Positions 10,505 to 21,386 of a DNA stretch of 64,000 nucleotides are shown here, in pieces. A model generated the notes under the pieces. The model did not search any database and was not told where the DNA came from. It saw only the letters and a list, made by a program, of their open reading frames with translations. The first letter of the stretch is position 1, and each line of letters starts with the position of its first letter. The DNA is from Eublepharis macularius. Lineage: Eukaryota; Chordata; Lepidosauria; Squamata; Eublepharidae. A program made the position numbers and the translations under genes. The DNA is taken from the NCBI RefSeq assembly GCF_028583425.1, contig NC_072790.1, positions 156,978,397-157,042,396 of the forward strand, read 5' to 3'.

Positions 10505-11498
10505 GCCATAACTTTTCATAATTGTTCTTGAATAAGTCAATATTTTTGCAGTTAACTCAATACCTAAATTCCTTGTTTTATGAACCACTTCACAATTCGT
10601 TATCTTCATTAACTCTTGCTGTTGTTGTTTAGACATATTTTTACAAAGCAGTTTGGATTTCTTTTTATTTATATAAAATCCTGCCAACTCTCCAAATTCT
10701 TTTATCTTCCCCAACAATCTTGGCATATTTTGGAGCGCATCTTCCACTATCACCATCACATCATCTGCAAAGCCCCTCACCTTATATGTATACCCTTTAA
10801 TCTTCATACCTTTAATTTCATCATCTTCACGTATTTGTCTAAGTAAAATTTCCAATACCATTACAAATAACAATGGAGAGAGTGGGCATCCTTGTCTCGT
10901 TCCCTTTCTTATCTCCAATTTTTTCGTTATGTCCCGGTTAACAACTATAGCTGCAGATTGGTTTTTGTATATCATCTTTACTGCTTGAATAAACATCTTA
11001 CCCATCTGCACTTTTTCCATCATTGCAAACATAAAATCCCAATTTAAATTGTTAAACGCTTTTTCGGCATCCACAAAAAAAAATCCAACTTGTTTTCCTG
11101 GGTTTTTATCATAATATTCTATCGCATTCAAAACCGTCCTCAAATTGTCCTTTATCTGTCTATCTGGTAAAAAACCTGCCTGCTCCTCCCCCACAAACTC
11201 TACCAACCAGATCTTTAACCTCTCAGCCAATATTTTTGCAAAAATCTTATAGTCGTTATTTGTTAAGGATATCGGTCTATAATTTTTCACATTAGTCAAA
11301 TCTTGTGTTTCTTTTGGTATTAATGTAATATTAGCTTCATTCCATGTCTCCGGCAAATCATGACCTTCCAAAATCGCATTCATCACTTTCTGCATCAGCT
11401 GCTTCAAGTCCTCTGCCATTACTTTATAAAATTTAGCTGTAAGTCCATCCGGCCCTGGCGCCTTTCCCACTTTTGTATCTTGTATCGCTTCCAAAGTT
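10505..11498 (-). pseudogene. L1 ORF2 reverse transcriptase fragment
   Basis: The minus-strand translation shows KVGKAPGPDGLTAKFYK, LIPKETQDLTNVKNYRPISL, GFLPDRQIKDNLRT, FFVDAEKAFNNLNW (motif A), GTRQGCPLSPLLF (motif B) and GFADDVMV (motif C). These are L1-clade RT motifs in the right order. The N-terminal endonuclease is absent because of 5' truncation. The C-terminal half lies at 1259-2649 on the other side of the Penelope-like insertion. Confidence 0.88.
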
Positions 11499-11512
11499 TT
11501 AAGGAAAATTGT

Positions 11513-12400
11513 GAGCATGTTAACACAGGGTGAAATACTGATGTGCATTTGAAATACCATGTACAGAGTTTGTTTTGCTTTCATTTATGTTAATAGCTAC
11601 TACAAATGTACTTCTAATTTTATGTTTTAATTCTTTTAAATTTCTGTCACATCAATTTTGTAGCAGGCTGCATGTATGTATAGGTAAAGCAGAGCTTTTT
11701 TTGTGCTGGTGGTACTCACTAGTATTGAGCACTGGCATCAAATCTAGCTTTAGGTTTTGTTATTAGTGTTGCCCTTCATTTATTTTGTAGGCTTCAGTGT
11801 GGAATTGAAGGGGTGAATGAAAGATCACTAAAACTGGTGAAATTCCACTAGTGCTTATGGGACTATGTCATTGTTAGTCACTGCAAATCGCTCTTCCACA
11901 GTTTGACTCTAAATTTGTAGTGCCAGCAAATAAGCGCTCAGAACAAGTCATATCAACTGCTGCATCAGCACATTGCATACCATGATATTGCAGTTATGCC
12001 GATGGATGTTCCCCTATAATCATCAGTAGATAAACTCAAATATGCGATAAATGCATTTGAGGCAGTGACTCGTCATAACTAAAAATGATATTGTGATTTC
12101 TAATCCTTTGTGTCCTGTAATTAAGTTGACTCTGCTAAAAATGAAACATGGCATCTGACAGATTTATTGTAGCATAAAGTTATGTTGGCCTGGACCCACA
12201 TGAGCAGATGCATGAAGTATGTACACAGTTCCTGAGTGCCAAGAGAAGAAAGGAGGAAAATGTTTTAGAGTGAGGTCAAAAGGCCAAGCAATGCAAAAGA
12301 GGAAAAAATGATATACCTGCTGCTAACTTTACATTGCTTGGCCTTTGACTTCACTTTGCCATTTAGTTATTACAAGATGCTAGGTATTTTTGCTGCAACC
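11513..12400. other. No gene seen
   Basis: AT-rich sequence after the right L1 target duplication. No exon, RNA gene or recognisable repeat. Confidence 0.5.
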
Positions 12401-12407
12401 AAACATA

Positions 12408-12498
12408 CAGTACAATCTTAAGCAGGGTTGCACCATTTTATAAATGTGGATTTCGGTGGACTTAGAAGGGTGTAACTCTGCTTAGGATAGCATTGTAA
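12408..12498. mobile_element. Short palindromic MITE, copy 1
   Basis: Inverted ends ACAATCTTAAGCAG and CTGCTTAGGATAGCATTGT flank a centre containing GGACTTAGAAGGGTGTAACT. Four related copies in this window (13880, 20328, 34391, 56119) share the motif of a cttag-rich centre and a TTAGGATTGCA-like end. It is non-coding, so any movement would need a transposase supplied elsewhere. Confidence 0.5.
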
Positions 12499-12751
12499 AT
12501 TCAAATTATATTAAAATGTTCTTTTAAATTGCTAGTGTTTTAATGTTTACTGCCTTGGAGGCCCTGTTTTGGGTAGAAAGGCAGCATACAAAGGTTTTAA
12601 ATAGATAAACTGTAAGACAGGTATCTCTTTTAATGGAATCTTCATCCATAGCTGCTCTTCCCCCCCCTTTTTTTGGGGGGGGTGATACACTTACAACTGG
12701 TGCAACATTTTGGCAGCAGAAATACTCATGCTTACCATTTTTTAGGGAGGG

Positions 12752-12945
12752 AAGGTAGCATGATAAAGCCTGATCTCATCAGATCTCAAGAAGCTAAGCT
12801 AAGCTACTTGGATGGGTGACCAGCAAGGAAGACTGCAGAAGAAGGCAATGGCGAACTATCTCTGCTTCTCACTTGCCTTGTAAGCCCCAGCAGGGGTTGC
12901 CATAAGTTAATTGTGACTTGATGGCGCACACACTTGCACACACCA
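12752..12945 (+). mobile_element. 5S rRNA-derived SINE
   Basis: The head AGCCTGATCTCATCAGATCT, then AAGCTAAGCTA and ACTTGGATGGGTGACC follow the internal promoter of 5S rRNA (A box, intermediate element, C box). The tail has the squamate-type segment ending TGTGACTTGATGGC. A second copy is at 26548-26730. This fits the 5S-Sauria SINE class known from lizards. Confidence 0.75.
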
Positions 12946-13346
12946 TTTATTAGATTTTACCATCATACACATTAGGTTGGAGCCCAGGATGTGCAGGTGC
13001 AAGGATTGTGGATCTTCCGTGTTCCCATCCTCCCCAGCTGTCCTTTTCTGCCTTGGGAAAGTATATTCCTGGAGTTGCAAGACCTACATGGTCTAGTATC
13101 CATGCTACCTTGATCCCTGAGATCTGTCTTTCTGGAAATTAACTACTGTACCCAATCTCTGTATGCCTGTGAGTAGGTATCCTCTGCAAATATTAGGATG
13201 AATAAGGACAAATTCAATATAGAATTGAAGGAGATGAAAGAAAAGAGACAGATATGTAGGCTATACTTTATACTTTCCTCAAGATCAGCCCTAGAACCTA
13301 AATGTAATATCTTGCTGTGTAAATCTGGATACAGTATAAGTGCTAG

Positions 13347-13746
13347 CAGCAGCGGCGCCAGGGTTTTTGGTGCCTGCGGCTGGCCGGCGACCGGGCACCT
13401 GCATGCCCACACACGCGCGCGCACTGGCCTGCATGATGACATCACGTGTGACATCATAACGGGCGCGTGCGCACCGCCAGCCCAATTGCTGTGGCGGGCG
13501 GCTGGGAAGGCGTGAGGGTGGCCTCTGAGCTCTCCTGCTCGGTTTCCCTGCGCCGCCACAGATGCCTGCCCGTGGCTGCTGAGCCCGGCCGGGGGCGTGT
13601 GCTGGTGGCGGCTCAGGGTGGGAGGGCTAGGAGGCTGCAGGTTGGTGGCATACGCTCCTGCCCCCCGTGCCTCCTCCGGCACCCCCTCTGGCACCCCGCA
13701 CCCTGACGCCACCACCTACCTGGCCTCAATGGGCGTGCCAGCCCTG
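13347..13746. mobile_element. GC-rich non-autonomous hAT-like element
   Basis: It is flanked by the 8-bp duplication AGTGCTAG (13339-13346 and 13747-13754) and starts and ends with CAG/CTG, as hAT elements do. The 400-bp body is CpG-rich, in sharp contrast to its AT-rich surroundings, and has no convincing protein. Open frames through it on both strands are low-complexity Pro/Arg reads. Confidence 0.7.
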
Positions 13747-13879
13747 AGTGCTAGTCATGTTGGCATGGTTTTTGGTACTTTCTTCTTGGGATTAAAATAA
13801 TTTCTCAAGGATATGTGTAAAAATCTCTGACAGAAGTGTGATTGATTTGTCACCCTTTTGACCATCCTAAATAAAAGTG

Positions 13880-13970
13880 CTTTAAAGTCCATTCCTAAAT
13901 AGCTATAACCTTCTAAGTCCATTGAAGTCAATGGGCTTAGGAAGATGTAACTATTTAGGATTATACTATG
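13880..13970. mobile_element. Short palindromic MITE, copy 2
   Basis: CCTAAATAGCTATAACCTTC pairs in inverted form with AAGATGTAACTATTTAGG around the centre AAGTCAATGGGCTTAGG. Same family as 12408-12498, diverged. Confidence 0.5.
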
Positions 13971-14341
13971 GTTGACTATTGGTCTGGGCTTTTATGGTAG
14001 CTTAATTACAATCAATGAGAGGTATAGTAAAGAAGGTAACTAAGAATGAAGATTAGTTAGGAGCTCGGTTGTTCTGGAAAGCAACAAGCAACCACTGCAT
14101 GAATTAAAAAGAGAGCAGGCAGGATAAATGAGAGCATCAGGCTTAGCCTACACAAGTAACAGAATAAGGTGGCAGAATCTCAGAATGATAGAATGGAACA
14201 TGCCAATTTGGACCCCAAGTGGGAGATGCCATTTTGAATGCTCCCTTCAGCGTAATTTCACAAGGCCCACTCCAAACTTGCAACATACATTCCTCCCTAT
14301 GCATTTACTCCAAGCACAACATCCTCCCATATATACCTCTC

Positions 14342-14361
14342 ATGTGTGTGTGTGTGTGTGT
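14342..14361. repeat. (TG)n microsatellite
   Basis: Ten or so TG units immediately left of the DIRS element. Confidence 0.9.
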
Positions 14362-14398
14362 AGTCTGATAAAACAGAGTTGCGCTTACCGTAACTACT

Positions 14399-14600
14399 GT
14401 TCATTGACGTCTTCTGTGCAGACACACATGGGACTGCGCCTGCGCAGGCCTGCCGACCAGATTTTTCTTTACTAGCAAACGTCCACTAGGGGGCGCACGT
14501 CCGATCCAATGCGCATGCGCGGCCGTTTCCCGCCCGAGCGACATTGGGCGACGTCGCCCCCTTTCCCCTCAGTTTCTCCTTTTGCCGCCGAATGCCTTCA
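14399..14600. repeat. Left inverted terminal repeat of the DIRS element
   Basis: The segment holding the motifs ACATGGGACTGCGCCTGCGC and GCGACGTCGCCCCC recurs inverted at 19836-20040 with few differences. Confidence 0.85.
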
Positions 14601-14639
14601 CATTATCTGGAAGAACACAGCGGGGTAGGAGGGAGGGTT

Positions 14640-14740
14640 GTGTGTCTGCACAGAAGACGTCAATGAACAGTAGTTACGGTAAGCGCAACTCTGTTTTCAC
14701 TGTCCGTCTTCTGTGCAGCCCCACATGGGAGACTCACAAG
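14640..14740. repeat. Internal complementary region of the DIRS element
   Basis: CAGAAGACGTCAATGAACAG here is the inverse of the outermost left sequence near 14399-14425. The following CTTCTGTGCAGCCCCACATG matches the right terminus. An internal region complementary to both ends is the known DIRS template for closing the DNA circle. Confidence 0.75.
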
Positions 14741-14769
14741 CCACTTACCCAGGAGGCGGGCATGTGTTC

Positions 14770-15790
14770 TCACCGAAAAAGAGACTGAAGCACTGCATTA
14801 CCAACAGCAGCCTCTTTCCTTTCCCACACATCTAGTGCGTAATGTTTAGCGAACGTGTCAGAAGACGACCACGTTGCAGCCCTGCAGATGTCTTGCAAGG
14901 GCACGCCCCTAAGGAAGGCCGACGAAGCAGCCTGTGCTCTGGTGGAATGAGCTTTTAGTTCCAAGGGGCAAGGTAACTGAGCATGCGAGTAGCAGGCCCT
15001 AACAGTCTGAGTAACCCAGCGAGAAATCGACTGGGCTGTAGCAGCCTTTCCCTTCCTGGGCCCATAATAGCACACAAACAGTTGTTTGGCACTCCTAAAC
15101 TGTGACGTACGCTGGAGGTAAAATAAAATAGCCCTTCTCACATCCAAGGAATGTAAGGCCATTTCAGAGCTACTGGAAGGGTCAGGAAAAAAGACAGGCA
15201 AGACAATGTCCTGCGAGGTGTGAAATTGAGTAGACACCTTGGGCCTAAAACGAAGGTCCGGCCTGAGAACCACCTTATTTTGATGGACCTTCAAAAAGGG
15301 AGAATCCCACCTCAGGGCAGCAAGCTCGCTAACCCTGCGGGCAGATGTAATGGCAATCAGGAAGGCCACTTTACAGGATAACCATTTTAAATCACAGGTA
15401 GCCAGTGGTTCGAAGGGTGATTTCATAAGCCCCGTCAGCACTACCTGCAGTGACAATTGGGGAACAATTTCCTTGACTTGTGGAAACACATTATACAACC
15501 CTTTCAAAAAAGACTTCGACAAACTGTGGGAGAACACTGTCTTCCCATCTATTTTAGGGTGGAAGGCTGAAATGGCAGCCAAATAGACTTTAATAGAGGA
15601 ATTAGAGAGTCCCCCATCCTTTAGGGACAGGAGGAACTCAAACACAGAAGACAACTGGCAATCCCAAACATTAACTTCGGTGTCAGCAGCCCAGGCCTCA
15701 AAACGCTTCCATTTAGCTGCGTATGACCTGCGAGTGGTGTCCCTACGGGCATTCAGCAAAATTTCAGCTACCCTGTCAGACATCCCCTCC
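14770..15790 (-). CDS. DIRS tyrosine recombinase region (fossil)
   Basis: The C-terminal part shows SARRVSELAALRWDS and AHSTRAQAASSAFLRG, then a WSSSDTFAKHYALDV end, matching the Arg, His-x-x-Arg and Tyr positions of DIRS recombinases. It lies downstream of RT/RNase H and slightly overlaps it, as in the family. It would catalyse integration of a circular DNA copy. Confidence 0.85.
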
Positions 15791-17651
15791 GTCCCCGAAT
15801 GTGCCAAGCAGTGAGGTTGAGTTTGGGTAGGTCGTGATACCAAACCCCTTTGTCGGACAGAAGGTCCGGGTTCAGTGCGAACCGATAATATGACCCCTGC
15901 GAAAGCTGCATGACATGTTGGAACCATGCTTGTCTGGGCCAGAAGGGGGCCACTAGAATTAAGTGCGGCCCATCCCTCTGGATTTTGCTGACGACCCGAG
16001 ACAGCAGTGGGAACGGAGGGAAGGCATAAAACAGGTGCCCTGTCCAGCGTATCTGGAACGCGTCCCCTAGGGAATGGCGACCTAGCCCTCCCCTGGAGCA
16101 GAATCGTGGGGCCTTCTTGTTGGTCTCTGACGCAAAGAGGTCTATGTCTGGAAACCCCCAGTCCGAAAAGATGGAGTTCAGGTAATTGTCTGCTACGGTC
16201 CATTCGTAGCTGTCGAATCGCATCCGACTCAGCGTGTCCGCGATGACATTGGTGGTGCCAGGAATATGGACCGCCTGAATGAACACGCCTCTGTCCATGG
16301 CCCAGTTCCAGATCCGAACGGCCTCGTCGCAGAGGGCCTTGGATGTAGTTCCCCCCTGCTTGTTCAGGTAGAACATCGTGGTGCAATTGTCTGTGAGCAC
16401 CTGAACTGCCTTCTGCTGCAGCGTGTCTGCGAAAGCGATAAGGGCATAACGGACCGCTCTCAATTCTAGCAGGGTAATATGATCTTTCCTTTCCTGCTCT
16501 GACCAAATCCCATGTGCCCTCAGGGCACCACACTGGGCTCCCCATCCTACCGTGGAAGCATCAGTCGAGATCGTGATCTCGGTTTGGATGGACCCAAAAG
16601 CAACACCCCCAAGGAGGTTAGCCTCATCAAGCCACCATCGTAAGGCCCGGATAATCCCTCTGGGGATGGAATATCGTTTATTCTGGGACTCGTGTTCGAA
16701 ATCATGAACCGATAGGAACCACAGCTGGAGAGGTCGCATGTGCAACCGGGCCATAGGGGTGACAGCTGTAGAAGAGGCCATGAGGCCCAGTAGCCTCTGG
16801 ATAGCCGTTACGGATTGGAACCTGCACTTAGAAAAAAGGTTCACCATCCTGCCAATCTTTAAAGCACGCTCCCTGGGCAGAAAACCTCTGTTTACGCCAC
16901 CGTCCAGTTCCATACCGATAAACAGTATCCGTCTGGACGGGGTAAGGTTAGACTTTTGTAAGTTAACCAAAAGTCCTAATCTGGAGCAGGTGAGCATCAC
17001 AGTATGAATCTGGGCCAGGAGTGCATTAGCAGAGGGTGCTGCTAGGAGCCAATCGTCAAGATAGGGGTAGATGGTACAACCCCGTTCCCTCAAATAAGCC
17101 ACTACCACAGCCATACATTTAGAAAAAACTCGTGGGGCTGTTGAGAGGCCAAAGGGAAGCACCTGGTAATGGTAGGCCCTATTGTTACACAGGAACCTAA
17201 GGTATTTCCGATGATCAGGATGGATGGCAATATGGAAATATGCATCCTTGAGGTCCAGGACAGCGAACCACATGTCCTCAGGCATTAACTGGAGGACTGT
17301 GTTCAAGGTAAGCATCCTGAACTGCTTGACGAGAACGAATTTATTCAGTTCCCGGAGGTCTAAGATGGGTCGCACACCTCCATCCTTTTTGTCTACCAGG
17401 AACATCCTGGAGTAAAAACCTAAGAGGGGGTCCTGAGGGAGCACCTCCTTCACAGCCCCCTTCTCCAATAGCGCTATAACCTCAGCCTGTAAGCTATCAG
17501 AAGAGGATTGTAATGAGTGGTCAGGAAGAGACAACACTGGGTAAACATCAAACTGAATTTTATATCCAACTGTAACGATTTTAAGAACCCAACTATCGGA
17601 CGTAATTTCCGCCCATGCAGAGGCAAACTGAGCCAATCTGTTCCCAAACAC
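15768..17651 (-). CDS. DIRS reverse transcriptase and RNase H (fossil)
   Basis: The translation contains FLVDKKDGGVRPILDLRELN, FAVLDLKDAYFHI (motif A), LPFGLSTAPRVFSK (motif B) and YPYLDDWLL (motif C). An RNase H segment follows (STDASTVGWGAQ, LELRAVRYAL, LTDNCTTMFYLNKQGG). About 627 residues, the size expected for DIRS. Confidence 0.9.
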   Translation of the reverse strand: MFGNRLAQFASAWAEITSDSWVLKIVTVGYKIQFDVYPVLSLPDHSLQSSSDSLQAEVIALLEKGAVKEVLPQDPLLGFYSRMFLVDKKDGGVRPILDLRELNKFVLVKQFRMLTLNTVLQLMPEDMWFAVLDLKDAYFHIAIHPDHRKYLRFLCNNRAYHYQVLPFGLSTAPRVFSKCMAVVVAYLRERGCTIYPYLDDWLLAAPSANALLAQIHTVMLTCSRLGLLVNLQKSNLTPSRRILFIGMELDGGVNRGFLPRERALKIGRMVNLFSKCRFQSVTAIQRLLGLMASSTAVTPMARLHMRPLQLWFLSVHDFEHESQNKRYSIPRGIIRALRWWLDEANLLGGVAFGSIQTEITISTDASTVGWGAQCGALRAHGIWSEQERKDHITLLELRAVRYALIAFADTLQQKAVQVLTDNCTTMFYLNKQGGTTSKALCDEAVRIWNWAMDRGVFIQAVHIPGTTNVIADTLSRMRFDSYEWTVADNYLNSIFSDWGFPDIDLFASETNKKAPRFCSRGGLGRHSLGDAFQIRWTGHLFYAFPPFPLLSRVVSKIQRDGPHLILVAPFWPRQAWFQHVMQLSQGSYYRFALNPDLLSDKGVWYHDLPKLNLTAWHIRGRRGCLTG

Positions 17652-17672
17652 GACAGACTGTTCGAGCTCTAG

Positions 17673-19785
17673 TCAGAACTGCTTTGGCTGCGTTGCTGAC
17701 TCTTTGGCATCGTGGGCTTGCGGACCGCGACGAGGGCGGTAGGTAGGCCTCCGGCGCTGGTAAGAACTTGGTGGTTGGAGTGGCCGGTAGGAACCATAGC
17801 GTGGATACGGCTGGTACCGGTGCTGTCGTCCACGATAACCCTGGGCAGGGCGATACTGGCCACGATTCTCGGTGGATGGCCTGGTCGGGAGAATGCCGTA
17901 GGAGCGGGCTGTAATACGATCTTTGCGCTTCTGCGACAGGTAGTCATCTGTTTTGGTAGAAAACAGGGATTGCCCCTCAAACGGCAGGTTCTCCACCTTA
18001 TTGCGTGTCTCCACCGGCAACGCAGTTGTGCGGAGCCACGAGTGTCGGCGGAGGACGACGGAGGATGCCAATGCCCTCGCAGAGGTGTCAACCGTGTCAC
18101 GGCCCGCATTTATTTGTTGCCGAGACAGTCTCAGGGCCTCATTGAGGATCACCTTCGCCAACACTCTCTGGTCTGCTGGGAGTTTTTCCATGAAGGCCGC
18201 CATGCGGTTCCAAAGGAATATCTGATACGCCCCCATGATGGCTGAATAGTTGGAGATTTTCAGCGTCAGGGCAGCAGAAGAGTATAGCTTCTTGCCCAAA
18301 GAATCCAACTTCCTGCTCTCCTTGTCAATGGGCACCGCATAGGACCCCTGGCGTTGGCGGGTCCGTAATGAGGGAAGAGGGAGGCGGATGTGCAAAGAGG
18401 TATGCACAAACATCATCCCGTGTCTTGTACAGGGCCTCCAGCTTGCGGGACGTCGGGTACACAGAGGTCGGATTTTCACAGATGTCGTGGATGATCTCCA
18501 CCAAGCCTTCAGTGAATGGGAAGGCAATAGTTGGAGGGTTCCCGGACTGGACATATTGAAGAATTTTGTCCTTTGGCTTAGGATCTACAGCCGATATCTC
18601 GATGTCGAGAGAACGGGCCATCCTGACCATCTGTTCAGAGTAGAGTCGGTAGTCCTCAGACGGCGACACACGACCGGTCTCAATGATGATGTCATCCGGA
18701 GACGGGTCAGATGGAGGACTGGGACTCGGGCCCTGGTAGGGTTTAGCAGGATGGTAAGGTGAACCGTGCCTGGGAGAACCATAGTGGGAGAACTCACTTC
18801 GAGTGTCACCCCAATACTCCCTGCCAAATGATGGAGAACTGGCATACAGGGAACCCTCTCTATCAAATGCAGCCCGCGGGAGGTGGTAACGCCGGTCCTC
18901 ATGGTCCGCATAATCACCCACATGCCACTGCTGGGCCGGAGGTGGCGCGTCGGGCAGGTCACCATCATCATCAGACGAGTGGTGCAGCGGAGGCGACAGG
19001 TGCGGCGACGGAGTCAAAGGCCTCTCCCAGAGGACCTCATCTGTTTGGACCGAAGCCGATTGACTGTGCTTCGACTTCTTCTTGGACTTCTTGCCGCCCT
19101 TGTCGGCCGAAACCGGATCCGAGCTTCGGTCCCTGCCAATCGAATCCGACGTCTTCGGATCCGACCGAGCGCCCGTCTTTGGAGCGAGGCCGGTGCGCGC
19201 CGACTCAGCAGGCTTCGGAACCGATGGAGTCGGAGCCGATGGCGGATCCGACGGCTTGGGAACCGACCCAGCCGGGATGTTCGGTTCCGATGACGTTCTC
19301 GGCACCTTCAGAGCCGGCGTGAAGGTCGGTTCCGACCTCGACGGGGACCTGGAACGGTGACGTTTCCGAGTCGGATCCGACGTTGGCGCCAAGGGCTTGC
19401 GACCCGACGCGGAACTCGCAGCCCCCTTCGGATCCGGGGTTAACTGCCGGGCTTGGCGGCGATCCGGGGAGCGGGAACGCGAAGCGGACGCGGCCTTTTG
19501 AGATCCCATCTCAGGGGGGGTGTCACCCGTCCCACCAGCCGGTGGCGGCCCCTCCGGGGTAACGGGAGCCCCCGAAACCCGCATCGCCCGTCTCCACAGC
19601 AAGGCGTTCAGCCTATTCGCCCTCTCAGCCCTGGCCTTCGGGGTGAACCGTTGGCAGTGCTCACACTTCCCGACGATGTGCCCCTCGCCCAGACACTCGA
19701 GGCAAACAGAGTGACCGTCCGTCCTCGTCATCTTAGTGGAGCAGTTGGAGCAGCGCTTGAACAGCGACTTCTCAGACATCTTCAA
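17673..19785 (-). CDS. DIRS gag-like region (fossil)
   Basis: It begins with a cysteine-rich segment (CSNCSTKMTR, CLECLGEGH, CEHCQRF). A long Ser/Pro/Arg-rich stretch with repeated SDP motifs follows, then a conserved segment (LGKKLYSSAALTLKISNYSA) and an Arg/Tyr-rich tail. The region is spread over two frames. This resembles gag-like proteins of DIRS elements in other vertebrates. Confidence 0.75.
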
Positions 19786-19835
19786 TCTTCACAGGATCCT
19801 CACAGGAAAAGTTTCCTCACAGGCGGACAGCTAGA

Positions 19836-20040
19836 TCTTTACCGGTCGGCGGCAAAGAAGAAACTGAGGGGAAAGGGGGCGACGTCGCCCAATGTCGCTC
19901 GGGCAGGAAACGGCCGCGCATGCGCATTGGATCGGACGTGCGCCCCCTAGTGGACGTTTGCTAGTAAAGAAAAATCCGGTCGGCAGGCCTGCGCAGGCGC
20001 AGTCCCATGTAGGGCTGCACAGAAGACGGACAGTGAATGA
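19836..20040. repeat. Right inverted terminal repeat of the DIRS element
   Basis: Inverse of 14399-14600. It is also the 5' leader of the minus-strand element. Confidence 0.85.
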
Positions 20041-20187
20041 ATTTTTTTTGAAGCTATATAAATAAACCATGCAATATTCAGACATCACAAGCAAACTGAT
20101 TTATTCATTAAGAGAACAAGCGTGACTCTTATCTTTCTTCTTTACTCCTCTCTTCATTCACGAAATGGAGTCTGAAGACTTCCTTAA

Positions 20188-20485
20188 ATTTATTTATTTA
20201 TTTCATTTATACCCAACCTTTCTTTCCAATGGGGACACAAAGTGGTCTGCATTGTTCAAGTCTCCTCCATTTTGTCTTCTCAACAATCCTGTGAGGTAGG
20301 TTATGTTGCGTGTGCGTGACTGGCCCTAACAATGCAATCCTAAAAAGATTTCAATGGGCTTAGACTGGAGTAACTCTTCTTAGGATTGCACTGTTGGTCA
20401 TTTAGGAAGCTTCCATGGCTGAGCAGGGATTTAAAGCTGAGTCTCCTAGATCCTAGTCCAACACTCTATCCACTACACTGGTGTA
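20188..20485 (-). mobile_element. tRNA-derived SINE, interrupted by a MITE
   Basis: On the minus strand it starts near 20485 with an A-box-like GTAGTGGATAGAGTGTTGG and a B-box-like segment before CCCTGCTCAGCCATGG. It runs to a CCTCACAGGATTGTTG core and ends in (AAAT)n. The MITE at 20328-20396 sits in the middle. Related plus-strand copies are at 45555-45790 and 61823-62695. Confidence 0.65.
20328..20396. mobile_element. Short palindromic MITE, copy 3, inside a SINE
   Basis: Inverted ends AATGCAATCCTAA and TTAGGATTGCACT flank the centre TTTCAATGGGCTTAG. It is the best-preserved copy of this family in the window. Confidence 0.6.
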
Positions 20486-21386
20486 AGTAATGGAATTAAA
20501 TGACACTGTTGCAATATCCAAATAGGCTCTTTATAAATTGTGGTTTATTTCTTATTGCAAACTAGGATTCTAAACTAAAGTTTAGTCCTAGCTCAGAATT
20601 TCAGTATGTATTCAAGAAACAAGCCACAATTTGATAACTTGCCCTAATGTTGCCAAGGACCCCCCTCCTCCTCCTGTTATGAGGCCTGCCATGAACTGTG
20701 TCAGTTTCCTGTGTTGCTGTTTAAAGATCTACTAAAGACTCTGTTTTGGGGCAGCATTGCCCGTGCCTATTTCCTGCTGCAATGGACTATGCCATCCATG
20801 TCTGCCTCCTGCCTCCTTGGGCACCTATCTCACCTGGGCCCAGAGCCACGCTGCCAGCAGCACAGTGCCAGCCAGAGGGAGTCTCCACAAGCCTGGCCAG
20901 ACACCCCCTGGTCAGCCCCACTGAGAACCCCTTGCAGACCGGTCACTGAGTCTGCCCTCACCACTGGGCAGCCTGCTAGCAAGCCCGAGCCGTGCCAAGG
21001 AAGAAGCCATGTTCCCAAGCAGTAAGGAGCCAGCCTGGGCAGTTTACTTTGAGGCTGCCATTTCGTAAAAGCGACCACAAAAAAAGGGGCAAGTCTGGTG
21101 GACCAAAAGGTCAAAACTACAAAAACCACCAGAATTATGATTTAATTTTAATTATGAAAATACAAAAGTGCTGTGCAAAAATGCAATACTAGTGAAATAA
21201 CTTAATAACTACATAAATAGGTGTTCATATACAAAAAGTGAGTCCATACATTATATACAGAATGCAATAAATACAATCAACAAGTCACTGTCCGAAATAT
21301 AGGAGTAAAGTGCAATGTTCCAGCAAGGTGGAAAAGCGCTGCTTGGTGGAGAGCCAACTGGGTGTCTTCTCATGGAGGTTCACAGT

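Larger units (their letters stand above)
581..11498 (-). mobile_element. 5'-truncated L1 LINE, split by a Penelope-like insertion
   Basis: A minus-strand L1 copy is flanked by the perfect duplication TTAAGGAAAATTGT at 567-580 and 11499-11512. Its A-rich tail reads as a T-run from 581. The 5' end is truncated inside ORF2, at the start of the reverse transcriptase domain (motif KAPGPDGLTAKFYK). Its sequence is interrupted by 2664-10490, which has its own 14-bp duplication inside L1 ORF2. Without that insertion the L1 would be about 3.1 kb. The RT signature (PGPDGL, YRPISLTN, ADD) and the C-terminal cysteine-rich domain are those of the L1 clade. Truncation at the 5' end with a tail and target duplication is the usual product of target-primed reverse transcription. 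Confidence 0.9.
14369..20040 (-). mobile_element. DIRS-type tyrosine-recombinase retroelement (fossil, nearly whole)
   Basis: This 5.7-kb minus-strand element has inverted terminal repeats of about 200 bp (14399-14600 and 19836-20040) and an internal complementary region near 14640-14740. That is the end structure expected for DIRS elements, which integrate with a tyrosine recombinase and make no target duplication. Its parts in transcription order are a gag-like region (17673-19785), RT with RNase H (15768-17651) and tyrosine recombinase (14770-15790). The coding regions are long and adjoin or overlap as usual for DIRS. It looks close to whole, with about one break in the gag-like region, and the well-matched ends suggest a fairly young insertion. 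Confidence 0.88.

Noticed and set aside
12752-12850. 5S rRNA gene
   Set aside because: Only the internal promoter part resembles 5S, and it continues into a SINE tail. A second similar copy exists at 26548.
13143-13800. Host gene suggested by open frames and high GC
   Set aside because: The GC-rich part is exactly bounded by an 8-bp duplication as a transposon, and the frames have no conserved segment.
18585-19360. Plus-strand frames across the DIRS gag-like region
   Set aside because: They are antisense shadows of the repetitive Ser/Pro/Asp-rich gag-like coding sequence.
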